Source of the DNA: Desulfobacterales bacterium HSG17
Lineage (GTDB): Bacteria > Desulfobacterota > Desulfobacteria > Desulfobacterales > Desulfococcaceae
Reading direction: 5' to 3'
Length of the DNA: 63,806 bases
Assembly (NCBI GenBank): GCA_030377945.1
Contig: JAUCGD010000002.1
Coordinates: 1-63,806 of the forward strand
Shown here: piece by piece, positions 1-8,288 of the stretch
How the letters are laid out: every line of letters begins with the position of its first letter
Position numbering within the stretch: position 1 is the stretch's first letter
Notes under the pieces: generated by a model
Database searches by the model: none
What the model was told of the DNA's origin: nothing
What the model saw: only the letters and a program-made list of their open reading frames with translations
Translations under genes and position numbers: made by a program

Positions 1-1
1 A

Positions 2-316
2 AATTCCACACTATATTGGAAAAATATTAAAAATAAAGAATACCGTAAAATTCTAGAAAAAAGAAATGAACATGCTTTTTATATAGAAGCATGGGATTTG
101 AACACTGATAAATTGTTGTGGGAACTAGAAATATATAGAATTGAACCCGATAAAAGTGTTGAGCCAGACATTCAAGATGTTTTTATTACTAATATGAAAA
201 TTGAGAGTAATATATTAATTATTAAAAACGAAGAAAATGATATATTTAAAGTTGATCTTGAAACAAAAGAAATTCAACCAAACAATAAAATTTATAAAAC
301 AAATATAAACTTCTAA
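2..316 (+). CDS. hypothetical protein, 5' end cut by window edge
   Basis: The frame is open from base 2 to the TAA at 314-316, so this is the last ~104 codons of a gene that begins outside the window; the TTG at 98 looks internal rather than a start. The readable protein is hydrophilic, rich in Lys, Asn, Glu and Ile, with a WDLNTDKLLWELEIYRIEP stretch followed by alternating beta-like segments (QDVFITNMKIES, ILIIKNEENDIFKVDLETKEI). The pattern recalls beta-rich accessory or propeller-like proteins, but I do not recognise the family. Codon use is markedly more AT-rich than in the genes from 776 onward, which would suit a recently acquired or accessory gene. No function can be assigned. Confidence 0.6.
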   Translation, partial: NSTLYWKNIKNKEYRKILEKRNEHAFYIEAWDLNTDKLLWELEIYRIEPDKSVEPDIQDVFITNMKIESNILIIKNEENDIFKVDLETKEIQPNNKIYKTNINF

Positions 317-480
317 CAAATCAGTTCGGTGATTTCTGGTGTTAAACTATATGAACCAGATGCAATGTCAAAAAATAATTTTCCAAATTCAACTTACCAA
401 TATATAAACCCACTAAATCCATAACATGTCCATTCAACTGGTACTTGTAGTAAAGTGTAATATGAATTCTCAAATTTCAT
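313..480 (-). pseudogene. possible decayed small gene (one in-frame stop)
   Basis: On the minus strand an ATG at 480 opens a protein-like frame (MKFENSYYTLLQVPVEW, then CYGFSGFIYW), is interrupted by a TAA at 396-394, and continues in the same frame (VEFGKLFFDIASGSYSLTP) to a TAG at 313-315. The composition on both sides of the stop looks like real beta-rich protein, so a nonsense-mutated gene is plausible. It overlaps the stop of the plus-strand edge gene. There is no recognisable family and chance is not excluded. Bases 481-630 downstream of it hold nothing I can identify. Confidence 0.25.
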
Positions 481-630
481 TCCGGTTTGTAACAAAAAAG
501 GGAAAATAAGGTCATGCGCTTCCGAAATAATTATGAATTTAACAGTTTGCTATATTTTCCAGTGTAAGGGGATTTGTCTTTTGGGCGCCTTTGGGTTTTG
601 CTTACAGGATCTGATTTGCGGAACGGGTAA

Positions 631-798
631 TACAAAATTTCATATGGCGGATATCCAGATATTATAGGAGTTATTTTATATCAAGAAAATGAAAAAGCTA
701 AAATCACTGGACAAACAACATCAAAAAGGTTTTACTACTCTAAAAAACAATTAACAACAGCGTTCATAAAAACAGATGCTTTCCCAATATCTTTTAAA
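631..798 (+). pseudogene. possible 5'-less gene remnant before dus
   Basis: A plus-strand frame without a start codon runs from just after the TAA at 628-630 to a TAA at 796-798. It reads as credible protein: YKISYGGYPDIIGVILYQ, then EKAKITGQTTSKRFYYSKKQ and an LTTAFIKTDAF tail. It runs into the first codons of the Dus gene in another frame. Family unknown. The best reading is the C-terminal scrap of a lost gene, like the minus-strand scrap at 313-480; a promoter/leader region that is open by chance is the alternative. Confidence 0.25.
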
Positions 799-1789
799 AG
801 ACCTTACAATACAAAATCATATAATACATAATAGAGTTGTATTAGCACCCATGGCTGGTCTTGGTCACATTGCTTTAAGGCAACTCATCGCTGAGTTTGG
901 AGGATTTGGACTGCTGTTTACAGGGATGTGCAGTGCAAAAGCAGTTCCCCAGGAAAATCCTGAAATCTCCCTGGTTTTTAAATGGCGGAAGCAGGAACTT
1001 GAATATCTTGTATGTCAAATCTTTGGTGCAGACCAAAAAAGTATGGCAATGGCTGCCGAGCGAATTGAGAGAGAAGGCTTTTTTGGAGTTGATCTGAATT
1101 TTGGGTGTTCTGTGGCAGCAATATGTAAAAAAGGCTGCGGTGCAGCCCTGCTGAAAAACCCTGATCTTTCATCAAATATTGTAAAAACTGTTAGAAAATC
1201 TGTGTCAATTCCTCTATTTGTAAAATTTCGAACAGGGTGGGAGAATAATCCCCAATTTGCTGTGGATATGGCAAAACGTTTTGAAGATGCCGGAGCTGAT
1301 GCCTTGACATTCCATCCAAGGATTGCACCAGACAGAAGGAACCGTCCTCCCCAGTGGGATATAATAAAACTTGTAGCTCAAGCCGTTGACATTCCTGTTT
1401 TTGGGAACGGCAATCTTTTCAATGCTCAGGATGGAATCAAAATGATGGAACAGACATTCTGCCAGGGCTTGTCTGTTGGCAGAATGGCAGTTTCAAAACC
1501 CTGGATTTTTGCACAATGGACAAAAAATTTTTCTCCAGAAGATGATATTTTTTTTACCACTGCAATAAGGATGACAGATATTCTTTTAGAACATTATGAT
1601 GACCATTTTGCAGTTAAACTGTTCAAAAAATTCGCCCCATATTTTTGTGCCAATTTTAAATTCGGCCATCAGATTTTAAAAAAGCTTATGCCTGCCCTGA
1701 CCATGGATGATATGAGAAACAATATTGATTCTATCTTTGAGTCTGAGCTGGAAATTCTTTCAAAACCAAATCTTAATCTATTTTTGTAG
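776..1789 (+). CDS. tRNA-dihydrouridine synthase family flavoenzyme
   Basis: A 337-residue TIM-barrel FMN protein of the Dus family, which reduces uridine to dihydrouridine in tRNA using NADPH. Visible signatures are the flavin-binding start VVLAPMAG (about residues 21-28), the active-site segment VDLNFGCSVAAICKKGCGAA with the presumed catalytic Cys111, the KFRTGW strand, FHPR in the tRNA-contact region, and the late FMN phosphate loop VFGNGN ... SVGRMAVSKPW. The usual GCP motif is GCS here, and the N-terminal pattern is somewhat divergent, so target uridine and even strict Dus activity are uncertain. The start has no obvious ribosome-binding site, and the gene stands alone, convergent with the CoA-transferase genes. 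Cytosolic. Confidence 0.8.
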   Translation: MLSQYLLKDLTIQNHIIHNRVVLAPMAGLGHIALRQLIAEFGGFGLLFTGMCSAKAVPQENPEISLVFKWRKQELEYLVCQIFGADQKSMAMAAERIEREGFFGVDLNFGCSVAAICKKGCGAALLKNPDLSSNIVKTVRKSVSIPLFVKFRTGWENNPQFAVDMAKRFEDAGADALTFHPRIAPDRRNRPPQWDIIKLVAQAVDIPVFGNGNLFNAQDGIKMMEQTFCQGLSVGRMAVSKPWIFAQWTKNFSPEDDIFFTTAIRMTDILLEHYDDHFAVKLFKKFAPYFCANFKFGHQILKKLMPALTMDDMRNNIDSIFESELEILSKPNLNLFL

Positions 1790-1815
1790 TTGATTTTTCT
1801 TTTATATTTTCACAA

Positions 1816-2577
1816 TCACAAAATCAGGCCCTGGGGATCGCATTTTTCTCTTAAAAGTTTTAACTCTTCAACAGTAGGGGTATCTATTTTTTCTGCCCGG
1901 GAAATATCAATATCAAACTCCATATTTTCAAGAATTTTTTTTGGGTGTATCCCAGGATAGTATCCGTTTAAAAACATCTTTTTTGAATTTTTATCAAAGC
2001 CCATAATGCCCATATCAGTAATCACTCTGTATGGGCCACCGTCAGGTAGTCCCGCTTTTTTACGTCCATTTGGACCATCAAGATAGCCAGGGCTTGTCAG
2101 GTAATCAAGCTTGAGTTTGAATTTTCGTTTTTCCAATCTCATAAATATAATTGTTCTTGAAACAAAAGATGCAACATCACAGGCTCCTCCGCTGCCGGAA
2201 AACCTGACATCCGGATCATGATAATCACCAATTACAGTTGAATTCAAATTACCGTAAATATCAATCTGGGCAGCTCCAAGGATACCCACAACATGTTTGC
2301 CTGTAAACCTGTTCTGCATAAAGGCAAATGAGTCAAGAAGGCCTCCACTGGCAGCAGCCTGATACATTATTCTTGAATCCCCTACAGCAAGTGGCAGATC
2401 TTCAAGTTTTGAATCAATGGCACCTGTTTCAAAAAAAATAATACTTTGGGGAGCATTGATATTTTTTGCAGCCATGGCAGCAAGCATTGAAATCCCAGTA
2501 CCGCAGAAGACTATATCATTATTCTTGATTTGCCTTGCTGCTGCAATGGTCATCATCTCTTTTAATGTATAATCCAT
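1816..2577 (-). CDS. CoA-transferase family I, beta subunit (GctB-like)
   Basis: Beta subunit of a heteromeric class I CoA-transferase, moving CoA between acyl-CoA and a free acid. The start is placed at ATG 2577 (MDYTLKEMMTIAAARQIK), 13 bp after the alpha-subunit stop and behind a GGATAGGAT Shine-Dalgarno-like sequence; a longer frame to 2640 exists but would add a non-homologous leader overlapping the alpha gene. The catalytic glutamate lies in IIFFETGAID (Glu50 from this start), matching the active-site Glu of glutaconate CoA-transferase subunit B; GSGGACD is the following glycine loop. Closest in style to glutaconate/3-oxoacid CoA-transferases; the true substrate cannot be read from sequence. 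Confidence 0.85.
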   Translation of the reverse strand: MDYTLKEMMTIAAARQIKNNDIVFCGTGISMLAAMAAKNINAPQSIIFFETGAIDSKLEDLPLAVGDSRIMYQAAASGGLLDSFAFMQNRFTGKHVVGILGAAQIDIYGNLNSTVIGDYHDPDVRFSGSGGACDVASFVSRTIIFMRLEKRKFKLKLDYLTSPGYLDGPNGRKKAGLPDGGPYRVITDMGIMGFDKNSKKMFLNGYYPGIHPKKILENMEFDIDISRAEKIDTPTVEELKLLREKCDPQGLIL

Positions 2578-2590
2578 TGTAAGTACTATC

Positions 2591-3568
2591 CTATCCCCGA
2601 TCCAGATTTTTTGCATACCCGTAATGCTTGTCTGCAGCAATCATTTCAAGGCGTTCTTTACCAATAAAATCGAGCAGATCATTATGGGTTGGATGATTTA
2701 GAATATAATCCTTAATATATGAGTCATATAACTTGTCATTCTTGGCTTTTTCTGCATACTCCTTTAAATAAACCGGGTCATAATCATAATAATTATAACA
2801 TGCAGTTGGATATGCTCCATGGGGTACGTGAATAACAGCACTGGCATGAATAAATGGAATCAGGTTTCTTTCAGGAATATTCTTTAAAGAGTCATCACAA
2901 ATAAGCTCTTCACAGGTAATAATAAGATTTTCTGCTGCTTTTGCCTGCTCCACATCAACAAAAGGAAGACCATCAATTCTGCAGTTGCCCTTGGAATCAG
3001 CCTTTTGGACATGAATAATTGTAACATCAGGATTGATTGCCGGCACCAGAACCACTTTTTTAGTATCGCACCAGTTACCAAAGGGGTTTTCCATTTCAAT
3101 GAGCTTTTGATCTGGCAGTCTTGAATTTTCTTGTCTAAATTGAGGTGAAAAACCCCATTTTTTGATAATATCAGTGCCAAGGGAAGAGCGTGTCGGAAGA
3201 AAAGCAATGCCCATTGATCCTGCAAGAAAACGCAGACTCATCTGATAATTGGAATAATCTTCAATATTAATTTCTCTTTCCTGGACAGCTTTTTTAAATC
3301 TGATACATGTGGATGCAAATTTTCCACTTCCGCCATAGGCGATTTCAAGGCTGGAAATACAGCCTGCTCCTACAAGTTCATCAACACCTTGACCATTTGA
3401 ATGGGCATACAGATGAATACCTTTAATCTTCTGCCTGATTATTTCATAAACAGCTGCCATGGGATTCCTGTTTATGGTAAATCCACCCATGGATAAATGG
3501 CATCCATTGGTTACGTATTGACTGACTGCCTGTCCCAGGGTCATTATTTTATCATTACAAGTCTCCAT
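2591..3568 (-). CDS. CoA-transferase family I, alpha subunit (GctA-like)
   Basis: Alpha subunit, 325 residues, the normal length for glutaconate-type CoA-transferase subunit A. It opens with TLGQAVSQYVTNGCHLSMGG, the conserved alpha-subunit N-terminus that forms the CoA-binding fold, followed by the AYGGSGKFAS and FLPTRSSLGTDI segments typical of GctA. It is transcribed just ahead of the beta subunit and behind the 98-residue protein starting at 3944, so the three form an operon. In a sulfate reducer such an enzyme usually activates or releases organic acids (for example during aromatic or dicarboxylic acid degradation); that role is inference. Confidence 0.85.
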   Translation of the reverse strand: METCNDKIMTLGQAVSQYVTNGCHLSMGGFTINRNPMAAVYEIIRQKIKGIHLYAHSNGQGVDELVGAGCISSLEIAYGGSGKFASTCIRFKKAVQEREINIEDYSNYQMSLRFLAGSMGIAFLPTRSSLGTDIIKKWGFSPQFRQENSRLPDQKLIEMENPFGNWCDTKKVVLVPAINPDVTIIHVQKADSKGNCRIDGLPFVDVEQAKAAENLIITCEELICDDSLKNIPERNLIPFIHASAVIHVPHGAYPTACYNYYDYDPVYLKEYAEKAKNDKLYDSYIKDYILNHPTHNDLLDFIGKERLEMIAADKHYGYAKNLDRG

Positions 3569-3647
3569 TCACAGATCTTATACTGACACCATTAATGACA
3601 TTTCTGGCAAACCATAAAAGTATCTTTTTTTATGTGTGACCTTCAGG

Positions 3648-3944
3648 TTATAGTCCAAGAATACTAAGGCCTTCTTCAAGTTCAAAATATGGTTTGAGTT
3701 CATATTTATATCCGGGAACGCCAAAATATATGGCAAGACTTTCTCCAATGGCCTGAATACCTTCTGCAAGTCTGTCATTTTCCAGCTCATAAAAGGTAAT
3801 GGAGTGCATACCACCTGTCACACTTGGTGAAACATAGGGGCCTTTTTTAGTTAAAAATGTTGGAAGGACAGGGGCTTTAAGATATCGTTTTGCAATTTCT
3901 TTTGTACTTTCAGGTGGATAGGTAACGTCGGAAATTATAACCAT
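3648..3944 (-). CDS. small conserved hypothetical protein, CoA-transferase operon
   Basis: A 98-residue protein beginning MVIISDVTYPPESTKEIAKR and ending YFELEEGLSILGL. The start has a good ribosome-binding site (AAAAGGAGA, seven bases upstream). It has no signal peptide or membrane helix; the middle (TGGMHSITFYELENDRLAEG) resembles a small alpha/beta stress-response-barrel type fold. It lies directly upstream of the two CoA-transferase subunits on the same strand, with about 80 bp between it and the alpha subunit, implying a shared transcript and a supporting role in the same pathway. The family name is not known to me. A second, out-of-frame ORF over 3578-3814 is judged to be a shadow. Confidence 0.7.
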   Translation of the reverse strand: MVIISDVTYPPESTKEIAKRYLKAPVLPTFLTKKGPYVSPSVTGGMHSITFYELENDRLAEGIQAIGESLAIYFGVPGYKYELKPYFELEEGLSILGL

Positions 3945-4008
3945 GATTTTCTCCTTTTATTTAGTATTTGAAAGTATGATCACATAAGGCTTTAAGTGTC
4001 AAATTAAT

Positions 4009-5316
4009 TTATTTATTGTTTACAAAAAAATCATCAATAATTTTCTGTTTTTTTAATTTTTGACCATAGGCAGCAGCACTTTTTTTGTCTGTAAATTCTG
4101 AAATCCGAACTACAAACCAGGTTTTTCCACCGCCGTCGATTTTTTTAATTCTCGCAGCAATCTCTTTTTTCTTTAAAATGTCAATATATCGCTGTGCATG
4201 TTTTTGTTTTAAATAAGCTGCCACCTGAATTGTAAAGGGTTTTGACACCTGAATCGGAATTTTAACTTTCTCTTTTTCTGTAGTGCTGGATTTAAAAATA
4301 TGGGACATGGTGCTTACCATGAAAAATAGAAGTAAAACAGAAACTATTATAAGAAAACCAGCTTTTAAATAAAATTGCAGTTTTTCATGCTCTTTTATAA
4401 AAGTGTATAATTTGACCACTGATAAAATCAAAAAACTTAAAATTGAACCTATAAAAATCCATATATGTTTTAAACCGACAAGGCTCTTTTCAACAATCTG
4501 TTTTGTCTTTTTTCCAATCTGGTCTCCAATTTGAATCGCATTTTTCCTGACTGATATTTTGTCAAGTTTATTATCGGGCAGTAAAAAAGATACTTTACCG
4601 TGGATAATTTCTTCGGATTTACCAATCAAAGCCTCAATTTTTGCTGCATACCTATCGTTATATTTTGGCTCTTGCAAAACATGCTGATAAAGTTTTTTTG
4701 CTGTAAAATCTTTTCTTTCCAACCCCAGGAAAATATCAAGAATCAAAATTGATAATATTTTATCATCATAATATTTTTGAGCAAGAGTGGATAATATTTC
4801 CTGCTCAAAGGGTGTTACAATGCTCGATTTTCTCAACCGGGTAAGCCACAATTGTGCAATATCCTTATCTGCTGGATTCATTTTCAGATAAACCAGTACA
4901 CTGAGCTTAAAATTTGAATCGTCTTCTAAATAGTGTGAATCCGGCGAATTTAAATAAAATTTTGCAATGGCACTGGATATTTTTTGCGCTGTTTTTTTTG
5001 CAGTAAATGGCCACAAAAGAAAAGTATCATAAATTCTTAAAGCTTTAATATAATTTTTTTGCGCTTTATTTAAAATTCCTGTCCGCTCCCATGCCTGCCC
5101 TTCTTTAAGCAAACCTGTTACAATTTTCCTGATTGTAAAATCCATTAAAAAACTGATTATCACAGCTATACCTGTGAGGGTTACAAAGGCTGTGATAAGA
5201 GAGTTGATTCCGGGAAAAAACCTTGTCACGCCCGGCAGTATATAAAAACTCAATGGTATGGCAAACAAAGTTGTTATCCATAAATGAACACTGATATTTT
5301 TTAATATCCAAATCAT
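4009..5316 (-). CDS. membrane protein with C-terminal SPOR domain
   Basis: A 435-residue inner-membrane protein. Two hydrophobic helices near residues 12-30 and 40-60 are followed by a ~230-residue helical, TPR-like cytosolic region (KAQKNYIKALRIYDTF), two more hydrophobic stretches near 285-345, and a C-terminal SPOR domain (about 355-432, KPFTIQVAAYLKQKHAQRY ... WFVVRISEFTDKKSAAAYG). SPOR domains bind denuded septal peptidoglycan glycans. The start overlaps the stop of the penicillin-binding protein gene by four bases, so the two are translationally coupled. It probably scaffolds or localises the adjacent peptidoglycan synthase at the division site; the exact role is inference. Confidence 0.75.
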   Translation of the reverse strand: MIWILKNISVHLWITTLFAIPLSFYILPGVTRFFPGINSLITAFVTLTGIAVIISFLMDFTIRKIVTGLLKEGQAWERTGILNKAQKNYIKALRIYDTFLLWPFTAKKTAQKISSAIAKFYLNSPDSHYLEDDSNFKLSVLVYLKMNPADKDIAQLWLTRLRKSSIVTPFEQEILSTLAQKYYDDKILSILILDIFLGLERKDFTAKKLYQHVLQEPKYNDRYAAKIEALIGKSEEIIHGKVSFLLPDNKLDKISVRKNAIQIGDQIGKKTKQIVEKSLVGLKHIWIFIGSILSFLILSVVKLYTFIKEHEKLQFYLKAGFLIIVSVLLLFFMVSTMSHIFKSSTTEKEKVKIPIQVSKPFTIQVAAYLKQKHAQRYIDILKKKEIAARIKKIDGGGKTWFVVRISEFTDKKSAAAYGQKLKKQKIIDDFFVNNK

Positions 5317-7391
5317 TGAGCTTCTTGTTCCTCTTTTAGATCATCTGCCACACACAAATTTTGTTCAGGTTTTAAAGGAACTTCCAGAACTTCAATGTTT
5401 TTATCGCCTTTAAGAGTGTCATTACTCCCACCAGGTTTACTTATCCAATCCAGTATATTTTTTTTAGCCAAAGGGCTGCATCCTGTCCTTGTATCAACTT
5501 TTTCAAACCTGATATTATCAGGAATGGGAAAATCCCTTTCCGGTTCTGATTTAAGCGCCTTTATCATGAAATCTGCCCAGATGGGTGCTGCACTCCTGCC
5601 GCCTGTAATACCGACATGATTAATATCAATCAATGTTTTTTCCTTGTCAAAGCCTGTCCATACAGTGGTGCAGAGAGTAGGTGTGAACCCTGTAAACCAT
5701 GCATCTTTATAATGGTCTGTGGTTCCTGTTTTTCCTGCTGCAGGACGGTTAAATCCAGATTTCTGAATAGATCTCCCAGAACCCCTTTGAATGACTGATT
5801 TCATCATATCCACAACCTGATAGGCAATAGCCGGCTCAAGCACTCTTTTTTCCTGAACAATATGCTCAAAAATAATTCTGCCAAAGGCATCTTCCACCCT
5901 CCAGAAGAAAAAAGGCTCATGCAAAACTCCAAGGTTGGCAAAGGCAGTATATGCCGAAACAAGCTCAAAAGGCGTTACATCTGATGTCCCCAGAGCAACA
6001 GAATATACGTTTTTTAAAGGACTTTTTATACCACATCTCTTTGCAATATTATTAACTGCATTTGGACCAATTTGTTCCACCAGCTGGGCTGCAATCGTGT
6101 TAACAGATTTAAACAGAGCCTTTTTTAAAATCATATCACCTGAAAAAACCCTGCCAAAATTCTGGGGTTCCCAGTCTTCTGCTCCCTTGACAGGTATAAT
6201 CACTGGTTTATCTGTCATAATTGTTCCGGGATGGAACCCCAATGTTTTAAATGCTGAATAATAAAGAAATGGTTTAAACCCGCTTCCCGGCTGTCGAAGA
6301 CTGTTTATTGCCCTGTTAAATTCACTTTTATAATAATCCCTGCCCCCAATCAAAGCTTTGACTGCTCCTGACCCGACATCAATTGCCACAAGAGCTCCCT
6401 GGGGATGCTCTTCATTTTCATCTTCAATGCCCATCATGGCATCAAGTTTTTCAAGACCATTTGTTAAAGATTGGCGGGCATAGGATTGCAGCCTTGTATC
6501 AATGGTGGAAAATACTTTAATACCACCGTGATAAACAACATCCTCACCATATTTTTCAATTAATTGACCAATCAGGGCATCAAGATAATAACTTCCTGTT
6601 CTTGAATCAGACTTTTCATGATAAAGCTGGGGAGTCTCAAGCATTGCCTGCTGGGCTTCAAGTTCGGAAATAAAACCAACCTGGGACATTCTTTTTAAAA
6701 CAATATCACGCCTTTTAACAGCCCTGTCCAGGTGTCTGTATGGATTATAATTTGTAGGAGATTTAGGCAAACCTGCAAGCAAGGCCGCCTCTGACAACTC
6801 TAATTCAAAGGCTGATTTGCCAAAAAACTGTCTTGAAGCTTTTTCAATGCCCTGGGCGCCTGCTCCAAAATAAATCTGATTTATATAAGCATGTAAAATT
6901 TCCTCTTTTGTATTGGAAGCTTCAATCTGTAATGCCACAAGCAGTTCTTTAAATTTGCGCTGGTATGTCTGCCTGAAACTGAAAAAAAGATTTTTAGCAA
7001 GCTGCTGGGTGATAGTGGAAGCGCCCTGGACTCTTCCTGATTTAGAAAGGGTTATATAAAGTGCTTTTAAAGTTCGAAGTTTATTAAATCCATGGTGTTC
7101 AAAAAATCTGTGATCCTCTGTTGCTATGATTGCATTGATAAAATCTGGTGCCACCATATTCAAAGGAATGGTTTTTCTAACTCCAATGGTTGTCAGAACC
7201 TGGCCATTTGAAGCATAAATCTTGGTTTGAGGCCTTTCAATTATTCTGCTTAAAGGAGATGGAAGTTGTGGCAGCCCTTTGGCTGTGTAAAACACTATAA
7301 ACATACCTGCAAGACTGATTAAAGAGATACAAATCAATCCTGAAAACAGAAAAAACCGAATAAATTTTGACAACCTTAAGAAGAGATTCAA
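5313..7391 (-). CDS. bifunctional penicillin-binding protein 1A (glycosyltransferase/transpeptidase)
   Basis: A class A PBP that polymerises lipid II and cross-links peptidoglycan in the periplasm. A membrane anchor lies near residues 11-35. The GT51 domain carries TEDHRFFEHHG with catalytic Glu92, GASTITQQLAKN (123-134) and the IYFGAGAQGIEKASRQFFGK segment. The transpeptidase domain carries SGFK (nucleophile Ser370), SVN (429-431) and KTGTT (554-558). Its 692 residues are short for PBP1A because the OB insert is small. Four-base overlaps link it to the genes on both sides (7388 and 5316), so it is translated as one unit with a membrane protein and a SPOR protein. Confidence 0.92.
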   Translation of the reverse strand: MNLFLRLSKFIRFFLFSGLICISLISLAGMFIVFYTAKGLPQLPSPLSRIIERPQTKIYASNGQVLTTIGVRKTIPLNMVAPDFINAIIATEDHRFFEHHGFNKLRTLKALYITLSKSGRVQGASTITQQLAKNLFFSFRQTYQRKFKELLVALQIEASNTKEEILHAYINQIYFGAGAQGIEKASRQFFGKSAFELELSEAALLAGLPKSPTNYNPYRHLDRAVKRRDIVLKRMSQVGFISELEAQQAMLETPQLYHEKSDSRTGSYYLDALIGQLIEKYGEDVVYHGGIKVFSTIDTRLQSYARQSLTNGLEKLDAMMGIEDENEEHPQGALVAIDVGSGAVKALIGGRDYYKSEFNRAINSLRQPGSGFKPFLYYSAFKTLGFHPGTIMTDKPVIIPVKGAEDWEPQNFGRVFSGDMILKKALFKSVNTIAAQLVEQIGPNAVNNIAKRCGIKSPLKNVYSVALGTSDVTPFELVSAYTAFANLGVLHEPFFFWRVEDAFGRIIFEHIVQEKRVLEPAIAYQVVDMMKSVIQRGSGRSIQKSGFNRPAAGKTGTTDHYKDAWFTGFTPTLCTTVWTGFDKEKTLIDINHVGITGGRSAAPIWADFMIKALKSEPERDFPIPDNIRFEKVDTRTGCSPLAKKNILDWISKPGGSNDTLKGDKNIEVLEVPLKPEQNLCVADDLKEEQEAQ

Positions 7392-8263
7392 TTCTCATCT
7401 CCTTTAAGATAAAGACTAAGCTGCCACACTGCCCACTCTCGACCTTTGACAAAAACAACCTTTTTGCGCCCCTGCTCCTCAAATTCAAATCCAAGTTTAA
7501 TATAACTGTTTTGTGTTATATTCCAGATACCAACATTGGTAATTTTCCCATTTTGTGCAAGCAGGATTTCAGGATTTACCATAAGATCAGGCAGGATATC
7601 AGCAGGTAGTTTAAACACAGCATCAAAAAAAGTTTCTGCCGGATATATGCGTCCGAAAAACCCTTCCATTGCAGAAAGCTCCCCTTTTACAGCCTGTTCA
7701 CCTTTTTCAATCTCAAGAATATCTTGTTTTTCAAGATCAATTTGTTTGATAACCCTGTTTTCAGAATCAATAAAATAGATCTTGATACCGCCTGGAATTC
7801 CTTCACAAAATATCCTGTCAAGCATACTGCCTTTAAGTAGCCATACTAATTGTGCCGGCTCAACAATTTTTCCTGCCATTGATTTGTCAAGGGTCAGATA
7901 GAGAGTTTTAAAATGATCTTTTTCCAGCGTGACCCAATCCCCTGGTAACATATCGGAAACAAGATTTGAAAAAGAGGAGGCTTCATGGACACTGGCCTGG
8001 GTATCCTCTTTTTGATTGATAATCCTGTTAAGATATTCATGGGCAGTGCTGGTATGTTTTCCTGTTTCCCAGATAACCCCTGTTTTCGGGCGGGATGTGT
8101 TGGTTGAGGCAAGATAAGAACCCACAATGTTTTCAAACCAGTCAAAACGTAATTCAGAGACCAGAAAAGTAGCTGTAAGTATGAAAACTGCAATATTTAA
8201 AAAAGAGAATGCCCTTTTTAACCATTCAGAAAAATTTAGAGGTTCATACCATTGCCGGGTCAT
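7388..8263 (-). CDS. membrane-anchored protein of unknown function
   Basis: A 291-residue protein with a single N-terminal hydrophobic segment (about residues 18-36, FSFLNIAVFILTATFLV) and a large, probably periplasmic remainder that contains no recognised domain. The middle has alternating beta-like strands (GIKIYFIDSENRVIKQIDLE) and the end, WAVWQLSLYLKGDEN, overlaps the PBP start by four bases. Tight coupling to a PBP1A and to a SPOR protein suggests an accessory regulator of peptidoglycan synthesis, analogous to outer-membrane or inner-membrane activators of PBPs, but that is context-only inference. The family is not recognised. Confidence 0.65.
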   Translation of the reverse strand: MTRQWYEPLNFSEWLKRAFSFLNIAVFILTATFLVSELRFDWFENIVGSYLASTNTSRPKTGVIWETGKHTSTAHEYLNRIINQKEDTQASVHEASSFSNLVSDMLPGDWVTLEKDHFKTLYLTLDKSMAGKIVEPAQLVWLLKGSMLDRIFCEGIPGGIKIYFIDSENRVIKQIDLEKQDILEIEKGEQAVKGELSAMEGFFGRIYPAETFFDAVFKLPADILPDLMVNPEILLAQNGKITNVGIWNITQNSYIKLGFEFEEQGRKKVVFVKGREWAVWQLSLYLKGDEN

Positions 8264-8288
8264 GAAAAATTATGCCTGCACCTTTCTT

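Noticed and set aside
98..316. 72-residue ORF starting at TTG 98
   Set aside because: The same frame is open back to base 2, so the TTG is very probably internal; annotated instead as a gene cut by the window edge.
3578..3814. 78-residue minus-strand ORF
   Set aside because: It overlaps the 98-residue gene (3648-3944) in another frame; only the latter has a ribosome-binding site and conserved-looking sequence.
5395..6261. Plus-strand ORFs over the PBP1A gene
   Set aside because: Antisense shadows of a strongly conserved gene; composition is non-protein-like.
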